Below the pieces are notes generated by a model, which was not told where the DNA came from, made no database searches, and saw only the letters and a list, made by a program, of their open reading frames with translations. 64,000 nucleotides of DNA, from assembly GCA_004535795.1 (NCBI GenBank), contig SPIA01000001.1:629546-693545 (forward strand), read 5' to 3'. The DNA is from Gammaproteobacteria bacterium LSUCC0057. GTDB lineage: Bacteria > Pseudomonadota > Gammaproteobacteria > Pseudomonadales > Porticoccaceae. Every line of letters starts with the position of its first letter. Within the stretch, counting starts at the first letter, position 1. The position numbers and the translations under genes were made by a program. Below, piece after piece: positions 57,134-64,000 of this stretch.

Positions 57134-59778
57134 TGCCGCTCCTCGCTGGGGTCGGCCAGTGGTTGCCACTCGGCACGGCGGTTGATGCGGCGCAGATCAG
57201 CTTGGTAGCTCTCCTCGGTTTTGTTGTAGATCTGCAGCGAGGCATCGCCACTGCAAAATTCTTCAGCCAGTGTCTGCAGCTGCTGCTGCCAGAGCGCCAA
57301 CTGCTGTTGCCAACCGTCGTCGCCAACCGCAGCCGTTGCCAGCAGTGCCGGCCCCGCCACGCCGTTGAGACTGATATCATCGCCGCGCAGCACCGCAAAG
57401 CTACAGCCATCTGGTGGCTCCGCCAGTGCGGTGGCATAGAGCGGCAGCTGTGGGTCGCGCAGCCGCTCACCCTGCCAGCTGTTTTTGTTCACCCTGCCGG
57501 TCTTGTAATCGATGACCAGCTGGTGGCCGCCGATGCGGTCGATGCGGTCGATACTCAGCGACAGCGCCAAGGCGCCGATCTGGGTCGTGACCGGCTGTTC
57601 GACCGCCTCGATGGTGAACGCGTCGCGGCCGAGCTCAAAGTGGATCCAGCGCTGGAGCAGCTGGACCAGTGTGCGCTGTTCACAGCTGGCCACTGAGTCG
57701 CGGCGCAGCGGTGGATTGCGCCGCTTGGCGCGCTCGATAGCGGCTGCTGCCGCCGCGTTGACCGCCGCACTCAGCGCCGCGGGATCGGCGGCTAGCTCCG
57801 CCAACTGTTGGCTGCTGGTACCGGCCGGCAGCAGCGTCTCCAGCGCGCGGTGCAGCAGTGAGCCGCGCAGCGCCGGGCCAACACCCACGGCGGGCTCTGC
57901 CAGTGGCACTGCCGCCAAGCGCTGGGTCAAAAAGGCGTTAAACGGCATGCTGGCTTGCTGCTTGAGCAGCTGGCTGCCGCGCGAGTAGAGTTGTTCGTCG
58001 GCGGCCAGCGCCGGGGCGCGCTGGTCGTCGAGTGGCTCGCTGAGCTGGGCCGTCCACTGCAACCAAGGCGGGATCTGCTGTGCGGTTGTTTGTGCCTGGC
58101 TGGCGATGGCCGCCAGCAGCGGGCTCGGCTCCAGCAGCTGTTCGCCGTCGCGCAGCGCACAGCTCACCGTCATCTGCGCGCTGCAGCTGCGCAGGGTGGT
58201 CAGCAGCTGCTCGCCGATCTGTTGCTCGCGGTGGTGGTCGCTGCGCGGCATGGCGTGGCTGCGCTGCCAATCAAGGCTGAGCAGCGGGTTGGGGCTGAGT
58301 GCAGCCGGCAGCACCTGACTGGAGAGACCGAGCCAGTGCAGCTGGTCAAAGTAGAGTCCGGCCGCTTCTAGGGTGCCGAGCAGGTGTAGCCGCGGCGCCC
58401 CAGCTTGCGGTTGGAACGGGCGCAGCGCCAGCAGCTCGACGAGATAGCTGACCGCGGCGCCGGCGTCGACTACACAGCCGCCAACCGACACCGGTGGGCG
58501 CAGTGTCGCCAACTCCTCAAGCGCCAGCTGCCACTGCCGCAGCTGCTGGTATTCGGCGCTGTCGAGGCTGCGCTGGCCGGCTAGGCCAAACGCGGTCAAC
58601 CCGGCATTGATCACTGTCGCCCAGTCGCTCAGCGAGCGCCGGCCGTGCCACTGTTCACGCAGCCAGATCAGTGCGGCATGGGCGCTGCTGGGCGCTGGCG
58701 ACGACTCTACGGCCGCGACAGTGCTGAGTGCGGCGAGCAGCTCGCTGAGCTTGAACTGGCTCTGGCCGCTGGCACGTAGTGCCAGTTCGGCCGCGGCAAG
58801 TTCGGCGCTGCTGGCGCCGGCGGCGAGCCAGTAGGGGCTGTACAGTAGATGCAGGCAGTCGGCGAGCGGCAGCGGTTGGCTGAAGCCGCGCAGCAGCATA
58901 GTGGCGGTGGCGACAATCGGCTGGGCGGCGAGCGGTCGGCTGGCCGACAAATTCACCGTGTCGGCGGGCAGCTGGTAGTGCGCCAGCAGTCGCTGAGCGA
59001 TCCGCTCAACCTCGCTAAGCCGTTGGCTAAGGTCGCTGACCACCACTGCGGCGACGCAGTCAGGCTCGGCGACGATTCGAGCTAGGGCGGCGTCGATAGC
59101 TATGTAGAGCTCGACAGCTGGATCGCTGGGGCGTATTAACAGCACCGTTTGGCCCGGTGTGGGGTCGCCGAGCGACAGTTCGCCGCGGTTTGCAAAGGCG
59201 GCGTCGAGCAGCGCGCTGCGCAGCGGTGGCAGGCTCTGAAAACCGCACAGGGTCAACTTGTGGCGTTGTGCAGAGGGGTTGGCGATAAACCAGTCGAGAA
59301 GCTGTTGTTGCTGCTGCTCAGCGGTGGCGGCGCCAATCTCTTCGAGCAGCGTGCGGTAGCGGCGGCTCCAGTGGGCAAACTGCTCACTGGCGGCGCGCTG
59401 CAGTGGCAGCTCGGCGGTGGTGAGCTGCCAGCGTTCGAGCAGCTGGTGTGCCTCGCCGGCGAGGCCGGCGTAGCGGCTGGCGTCGAGCTCAGGCTGGCAG
59501 TCGCCAATGGCGCGTCGCCACAGCCGTTGCGCTAGCACCGGATGCAGCGGCTGCAACTGCTCGGCACGGTCGGGGTGGTGTTCGCACCACTGCTGCCAGC
59601 TGTGGGCGATCCACTCATCGAGGGCGTAGATAGCTGGCGCCAGCCAGACGCTGGCACTCTGCTGCGCCGCCCAGCTCGCACGCAGCGCCGCCGCCAACCG
59701 CTGGTTGGGGGCGATAACGACACCGCTGTCGGCCAGCGCCGCGCTCAGCTGGTCGGGGTCAACAGCGGCAGTCAGCAT
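57130..59778 (-). CDS. AddB-like PD-(D/E)XK nuclease
   Basis: This 882-residue protein has a C-terminal RecB-type nuclease domain: LRGSLLHRALETLL, then LVIDYKTGRVNKNSWQGERL, here in parts (VIDYKTGRV), and QLPLYA. The N-terminal part is a degenerate helicase fold (VIAPNQRLAAALRASW) without a functional P-loop, as in AddB-like proteins and the 'probable DNA repair protein' family of proteobacteria. The start at 59778 follows AAGGACTTT. It is the first gene of the two-gene operon with the AddA-like helicase. Confidence 0.85.
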   Translation of the reverse strand: MLTAAVDPDQLSAALADSGVVIAPNQRLAAALRASWAAQQSASVWLAPAIYALDEWIAHSWQQWCEHHPDRAEQLQPLHPVLAQRLWRRAIGDCQPELDASRYAGLAGEAHQLLERWQLTTAELPLQRAASEQFAHWSRRYRTLLEEIGAATAEQQQQQLLDWFIANPSAQRHKLTLCGFQSLPPLRSALLDAAFANRGELSLGDPTPGQTVLLIRPSDPAVELYIAIDAALARIVAEPDCVAAVVVSDLSQRLSEVERIAQRLLAHYQLPADTVNLSASRPLAAQPIVATATMLLRGFSQPLPLADCLHLLYSPYWLAAGASSAELAAAELALRASGQSQFKLSELLAALSTVAAVESSPAPSSAHAALIWLREQWHGRRSLSDWATVINAGLTAFGLAGQRSLDSAEYQQLRQWQLALEELATLRPPVSVGGCVVDAGAAVSYLVELLALRPFQPQAGAPRLHLLGTLEAAGLYFDQLHWLGLSSQVLPAALSPNPLLSLDWQRSHAMPRSDHHREQQIGEQLLTTLRSCSAQMTVSCALRDGEQLLEPSPLLAAIASQAQTTAQQIPPWLQWTAQLSEPLDDQRAPALAADEQLYSRGSQLLKQQASMPFNAFLTQRLAAVPLAEPAVGVGPALRGSLLHRALETLLPAGTSSQQLAELAADPAALSAAVNAAAAAAIERAKRRNPPLRRDSVASCEQRTLVQLLQRWIHFELGRDAFTIEAVEQPVTTQIGALALSLSIDRIDRIGGHQLVIDYKTGRVNKNSWQGERLRDPQLPLYATALAEPPDGCSFAVLRGDDISLNGVAGPALLATAAVGDDGWQQQLALWQQQLQTLAEEFCSGDASLQIYNKTEESYQADLRRINRRAEWQPLADPSEERQ

Positions 59779-59985
59779 GGTTAAAGTCCTTTTCAGTGGC
59801 AGCTCTGCAAGCTGCGCAACAAAACATGAAGGGCTAAGTTTAGCGGCAATTGTGCGGCTGGGCACCCGCTATTTACCCCAGTAGAGCGGCTTTAAGGGTG
59901 GGCAATTGCGCGGTGGCTGGGGTACTATCGTCTGCGCCGTGAATAGCCGCGGTGGGGTGTTGGTGAGTTGTTTAGGGAGAGCAGT

Positions 59986-61260
59986 TTGAGCGCAGAAATT
60001 ATCTTGCTAGTGGCTTGGTTGGCGACCTTGCTGGGCGTATGGTGGCAGTGGCGCAGTGGCGCCGACAGCCAGCAGCGCGCCGCCACGGAGATAGCGCAAG
60101 TGCGCACAGAGCGCGACGCAGCGCAGGCTCAGGTGCAACAGTTGTTGCGCGACAACGCCCTGCAGGCGCAGCGCCTGGAGCTGCAAGAGCACAGCTTGTC
60201 GGCGCTCGAGAGTAAGATGAGCGAGCAGTTCGAGAATCTTGCCAACCGCATTTTTGACGACAAGCAGAGCAAGTTTTCAGCGCAGAGTCGCGAGGCGCTG
60301 GATATCTCCATGCAGCCATTGCGCCGCGATCTCAACGAGTTCCGCCAGCGGGTTGAGCAGGTCTACAAGAACGAGAACGACCAGCGTGGTAGCTTGGTTG
60401 GCCAGATCATTGAGCTGCGCTCGCAAACCGAGCGAATTGCCAATGATGCGGCGAAGCTGGCCGATGCGCTGCGCGGTGACAACAAAGCACAGGGCAACTG
60501 GGGCGAAATGGTTCTCGAGCGGTTACTCGAGGACTCCGGGTTGAGCGAAGGGCGCGAGTACAGCACCCAAGCCAGTAGTCGCGACAGCGACGGTCGACTG
60601 CGCTACCCCGATGTGGTGGTGCATCTGCCGGAGGGGCGCGATGTGGTTATCGACTCGAAAGTGACGCTGACCGACTACGAGCGTTACTACCACGCCGAGG
60701 ATGAGCTGCAGCGTAAAACCTATCTCAACCAGCATCTACAGTCGTTGCGCAACCACGTGCGCGGGCTGTCGCTCAAAGAGTATCAGTCGCTGCCGGGGGT
60801 TAATAGCCTCGACTTTGTGTTGATCTTTGTGCCGATTGAAGCGGCATTCATTCTCGCTATCGACAACGACGCCGACCTGATCCGCGATGCCTATCAGCGC
60901 AATATTATTATCGTCAGCCCGAGCACATTGATGGTGACACTGCGCACCATCAAAAATCTTTGGCGCTACGCCGATCAAAATAGCAACGCAGTGGATATCG
61001 CTACCAAGGCCGGTGCGCTCTACGACCAGTTTGTGTTGTTTGTCGAGGCACTTGAAGATGTCGGTAAACATCTCGACAAGAGTCGCGAGGCCTACAAGAC
61101 CGCCCACAAACGGCTCTCCAGCGGCAACGGCAACTTGGTGCGACGTGTCGAGCAAGTCAAGCAGTTAGGGGCTAAGGCGAAAAAATCGCTGCCAGCTAGT
61201 TTGGTCGAATCCAGCCAAGCCAACCACCAGCCACCAGATGCAGAGAACGATGATGAGTGA
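59986..61260 (+). CDS. rmuC: DNA recombination protein RmuC
   Basis: RmuC limits inversions at short repeats and may be a nuclease. The 424-residue protein has an N-terminal membrane anchor (IILLVAWLATLLGVW), a coiled coil (about residues 30-150), and the RmuC domain with DNKAQGNWGEMVLERLLE, DVVIDSKVTLTDYERY and IFVPIEAAF. The start is TTG at 59986, with AGGGAGA 6 bases upstream. It is next to the AddAB-like pair in divergent orientation. Confidence 0.93.
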   Translation: MSAEIILLVAWLATLLGVWWQWRSGADSQQRAATEIAQVRTERDAAQAQVQQLLRDNALQAQRLELQEHSLSALESKMSEQFENLANRIFDDKQSKFSAQSREALDISMQPLRRDLNEFRQRVEQVYKNENDQRGSLVGQIIELRSQTERIANDAAKLADALRGDNKAQGNWGEMVLERLLEDSGLSEGREYSTQASSRDSDGRLRYPDVVVHLPEGRDVVIDSKVTLTDYERYYHAEDELQRKTYLNQHLQSLRNHVRGLSLKEYQSLPGVNSLDFVLIFVPIEAAFILAIDNDADLIRDAYQRNIIIVSPSTLMVTLRTIKNLWRYADQNSNAVDIATKAGALYDQFVLFVEALEDVGKHLDKSREAYKTAHKRLSSGNGNLVRRVEQVKQLGAKAKKSLPASLVESSQANHQPPDAENDDE

Positions 61261-61744
61261 CATAACTCCGTTAGTTTGGCTGTTGGCAATTGCCGCAGTG
61301 CTGTTGTTTGTGCTGCTGCTAGGCTATGCGGTGTCGCTGTGGCGGCGGCTACAGGCACAGCAGCGCACCACCGCCGAGCGCGAGGCCAGCTACCGGGCGC
61401 TGGCCGCACAACGCAGCAATGAGACCCGCGATTCGATCGCGGCGGTCTGCCAGGCCATGCTCAGCGGCGATATGGTGCCGACCGAGACAGCGCTGCGGGT
61501 GCGTTATCTAGCCACCCAGGCTGAGCTCAGCGAACGTGAGCAGCAGACACTGCAACCGTTTCATACCCTCGCCGAGCAGGCTAGCCACTTTCCGATTCGC
61601 CAGGCCTGGGATGCTCTAGATAAAAAACTTAAACGCCAGTACACCCGCGAGCGACTGCAACTTGAGGCGGCGATTGCCGAACCGCTGCAGCAAGCGGCCA
61701 AGGCTTGGTTGGCTGCCAACCAGCCGCGCGGCATTATTCATTGA
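61250..61744 (+). CDS. DUF2489 family membrane protein
   Basis: This 164-residue protein has one N-terminal membrane segment (VWLLAIAAVLLFVLLLGYAVSL, cited as VWLLAIAAVLLF) followed by a helical, charged domain with NETRDSIAAVCQAML and LSEREQQTLQPF, characteristic of DUF2489. Its function is unknown. It overlaps the rmuC end by 11 bp and is probably cotranscribed. Three ATG codons are possible within 18 bases; 61250 is a compromise. Confidence 0.8.
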   Translation: MMSDITPLVWLLAIAAVLLFVLLLGYAVSLWRRLQAQQRTTAEREASYRALAAQRSNETRDSIAAVCQAMLSGDMVPTETALRVRYLATQAELSEREQQTLQPFHTLAEQASHFPIRQAWDALDKKLKRQYTRERLQLEAAIAEPLQQAAKAWLAANQPRGIIH

Positions 61745-61791
61745 TACAAACGATAGTAACGGCGGAAATGCCATCAAAGAGAGGGGAGCAA

Positions 61792-63558
61792 ATGAGTCAA
61801 TCAGAGCGTGTGGTGGAATCACCCAAAAGGGCATTATCAATCGTGGCGCTGTTGTCGCTGTTATTGAGCATGGCAGCGTGCACGCCGGCGCCGCAACACC
61901 GCGCCGACGCCATCTACCACAACGGTGCTGTTATCACTGTTGATGCGCAGCGCAGTGTCGCCGAGGCGGTGGCTATTGCCGATGGTAAAATTGTCGCAGT
62001 CGGCAGCACAGAGCAGCTCATGGCGCAGTGGCGCGGCAGCGAAACTACTGAGATCGACCTGCAGGGCGGCGCACTACTACCGGGTTTTATTGACCCGCAC
62101 AGCCACTTCTTCATGGCCACCATGATTGTTGGCAAGGTCGATCTGCAGGGGCCACCGCTGGGCTCAATTCAGAGTGTTGCCGATGTCCAGCAGGCGCTGT
62201 TGGCTGAGGCTCAACGCCGCAATCTGGCTGCCGGCGAGTGGTTGATGGGCTGGGGCTATGACGAAAACAATATGGTCGACGGTGTCTGGGTGGATCGATT
62301 TAATTTGGACGCCGCCTTCCCCGACAACCCCGTGGGTCTGTTCCATGTCTCAGGGCACGGCGTTATTCTCAACTCGCAGGCTCTCGCCGCGGTGGGTTTG
62401 GATGAGGAGTCGCCGACCCCCGCCGGCGGGGTGATTGGCCGCAATGATGAGGGGCAGCTAAACGGCTGGTTGATGGAGACCGCACTCTATCCAGTCTATC
62501 CTTTCATGTTCAAACTCGACCCCGAGAGTCTCCCAGAGTTGATTGCTGGTGTGCAGCAGCTCTATGCCGCCAGCGGTATTACTACCGCGCAAGAGGGAGC
62601 GGCCGATCTGCGCGCAGTGACTGCACTGCAGCGAGCCGCCAGCGCCGGAGAGCTGGTGATGGATGTGGTCGCCTACCCGCAGAGTCACCTGCTCGCCGAG
62701 TTGCAGGGGCAGCAAGATCTCGACGCGCTGCGAGCGTACCAAGCTACCGATGGCAACGGCCCTGGTTTTCGCGTTGGCGGTTGTAAAATTGTTTCAGATG
62801 GTTCGCCGCAGGCCCGCACCGCACTATTTACGGCGCCATACTTAGTCCCGGGGCCGAGCGGTGAGCATGATTGGCACGGCACCGCACTGATGGAGCAAGC
62901 GCAGCTCAACCAGCAGTTTGCCGAGTGCTATGACCGCGACCTGCAGGTGATTATTCACGCCAACGGCGATGGTGCCATCGATATGGCGATTAACGGCCAC
63001 GCCGCTTACCTTGCCGCAAACGATGAGCAACCGGGGCAGGTCGACCGCCGCACCACTATTATTCACAGCCAGTTTGTTCGCCAAGACCAGCTCGATGCCT
63101 ACCAGCAGTACGCGATGGTGCCGGCGCTATTTACTCAGCACACCTTTTTCTTTGCCGATGCCCATATCCGCCAACGCGGTGAGCAGCAAGCGGCCTTTAT
63201 GAGCCCGATGCGTCGCGCCATTGATATGGGTTTGCGACCAACCAACCACACCGATTTTATGGTGACTCCGCTCAACCAGATGTTCCTGCTCTGGACGGCG
63301 GTCAACCGCACCTCGCGCGAAGGGGTGCTAGTGGGTGGTGATCAACGTATTAGCGTTATGGAAGCGATTGCCGCGCAGACCATCAATGCCGCCTATCAGT
63401 ACTTTGAGGAGCAGCGCAAGGGCTCGATAGAAGTGGGCAAGTTGGCCGACTTGGTGGTGCTTGATAAGAACCCACTCAGCGTGGAGCCCATGGCTCTGCG
63501 CGACATCAAAGTCAATCAAACTATCAAGGCCGGCAAGGTGATTTACACCCGGCAGTAA
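61792..63558 (+). CDS. Lipoprotein amidohydrolase (YtcJ-like)
   Basis: This 588-residue protein has a lipoprotein signal peptide (ALLSLLLSMAAC, lipid-modified Cys) and an amidohydrolase barrel: GFIDPHSHFFMA (metal HxH), HVSGHG, GGCKIVSDGSPQARTA, HANGDGAIDMA and RPTNHTDFMVTPLN. It resembles YtcJ/exoenzyme regulatory family amidohydrolases, with unknown substrate. It is likely anchored on the periplasmic side. The start at 61792 follows GAGGGGAG. It precedes a region of palindromic repeats. Confidence 0.88.
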   Translation: MSQSERVVESPKRALSIVALLSLLLSMAACTPAPQHRADAIYHNGAVITVDAQRSVAEAVAIADGKIVAVGSTEQLMAQWRGSETTEIDLQGGALLPGFIDPHSHFFMATMIVGKVDLQGPPLGSIQSVADVQQALLAEAQRRNLAAGEWLMGWGYDENNMVDGVWVDRFNLDAAFPDNPVGLFHVSGHGVILNSQALAAVGLDEESPTPAGGVIGRNDEGQLNGWLMETALYPVYPFMFKLDPESLPELIAGVQQLYAASGITTAQEGAADLRAVTALQRAASAGELVMDVVAYPQSHLLAELQGQQDLDALRAYQATDGNGPGFRVGGCKIVSDGSPQARTALFTAPYLVPGPSGEHDWHGTALMEQAQLNQQFAECYDRDLQVIIHANGDGAIDMAINGHAAYLAANDEQPGQVDRRTTIIHSQFVRQDQLDAYQQYAMVPALFTQHTFFFADAHIRQRGEQQAAFMSPMRRAIDMGLRPTNHTDFMVTPLNQMFLLWTAVNRTSREGVLVGGDQRISVMEAIAAQTINAAYQYFEEQRKGSIEVGKLADLVVLDKNPLSVEPMALRDIKVNQTIKAGKVIYTRQ

Positions 63559-63574
63559 CAGAGCCCGCAAGGGC

Positions 63575-64000
63575 GGTTACTCTCGATATCGTCATCCCGG
63601 CCACGAGCCGGGATCTTCACGCTGCCGCCTAGTTCCGTCATCTCGGCCTTGAGCCGGGATCTTTTTTTTGAAAAATCGCAACCGTTGAAGGGGCACGCCA
63701 CAAACACAGCAGTGTGCCAAGTCGAAAAAGATCCCGGATCACGCGCTGTGCGCGGTCCGGGATGACGTTGTTGGGGTGCTGCGCGCGATTTGCGATAACC
63801 GAGTGCTAGGCTGCCGCCTAGTACCGTCATCTCGGCCTTGAGCCGGAATCTTCGCGCTGCCGCCTAGTACCGTCATCTCGGCCTTGAGCCGGAATCTTCG
63901 CGCTGCCGCCTAGTACCGTCATCCCGGCCTTGAGCCGGGATCTTTTTTTGAAAAATCGCAACCGTTGAAGGGGCGCGCCACAAACACAGCAGTGTGCCAA
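63575..64000. repeat. REP/BIME-like palindromic repeats
   Basis: After the last gene the sequence is made of repeats. A 46-bp unit beginning GCTGCCGCCTAGTACCGTCA occurs at 63810, 63856 and 63902 with an exact 46-base period, and a related copy at 63621. Each unit holds a palindrome of the type CCCGGCCTTGAGCCGGGAT. An inverted copy is at 63730-63766. A longer ~100 bp block (63620-63720) recurs at 63901-64000 with about three changes and reaches the window end. No coding region is visible; this looks like a repetitive extragenic element. Confidence 0.85.

Noticed and set aside
63810..64000. Regular 46-bp repeats as a CRISPR array
   Set aside because: The copies are directly adjacent without variable spacers, and no cas genes are present; palindromes and dispersed copies fit REP/BIME elements.

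Overview
The window is a 64 kb, GC-rich, gene-dense chromosomal segment from a gammaproteobacterium. The evidence is the gene set and order: yceF/yceD-rpmF-plsX-fabD-fabG-acpP-pabC-mltG-tmk-holB-pilZ-tatD, rne/rluC back to back, feoAB with Fur and FNR sites, ThrH, iron-sulfur type CysH and CysB. The mixture resembles free-living marine or aquatic gammaproteobacteria of the Pseudomonadales/Cellvibrionales type; the exact genus cannot be read from the sequence. There is no prophage, transposase, integrase or CRISPR array.

Layout. 1-4.1 kb: end of the 2-oxoglutarate dehydrogenase genes (sucB, lpdA) followed by sucCD. 4.2-7.4 kb: htpG behind a sigma-32-like promoter, then gpsA behind a leader with two competing hairpins. 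7.4-13.1 kb: small membrane protein, SixA-like phosphatase, hydrolase, prmB, aroC, pabB (convergent) and an acetyltransferase. 13.1-18.9 kb: feoAB, a YgiQ-type radical SAM protein, a membrane protein and rsmE. 18.97-23.7 kb: tRNA-Arg(CCU), then a same-strand run of SDR oxidoreductase, degenerate sulfotransferase-like protein, CphA-type ATP-grasp enzyme, a 76-residue peptide with two 40-residue repeats, a terminator, and a HExxH protein. This run looks like a ribosomally made, post-translationally modified peptide (RiPP) cluster that I do not recognise, and it is the most interesting part of the window. 23.8-28.8 kb: photolyase-family protein, NSS transporter and a secreted DUF3604 protein. 28.8-29.3 kb: ~170 bp tandem repeats running into tRNA-Ser(UGA). 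29.4-35.3 kb: rne with a long structured leader, rluC, a HAD phosphatase and yceF. 35.3-45.4 kb: the fatty-acid/cell-division operon through dut, with no fabF between acpP and pabC. 45.5-53.6 kb: mdh, bcp-type peroxiredoxin, yajC without secDF, 5'-nucleotidase, the sulfur genes (TauE, cysB, cysH), thrH, msrB and DAHP synthase. 53.7-61.7 kb: an AddAB-like helicase/nuclease pair, rmuC and a DUF2489 protein. 61.8-63.6 kb: a lipoprotein amidohydrolase. 63.6-64.0 kb: REP/BIME-like palindromic repeats running off the end.

Most genes form compact housekeeping operons with 1-11 bp overlaps and clear intrinsic terminators between convergent units. Regulation readable from sequence includes heat shock (htpG), iron plus anoxia (feoAB), probable RNase E autoregulation (rne leader), sulfur (inverted repeat before cysH), and attenuation between the peptide gene and the HExxH gene.
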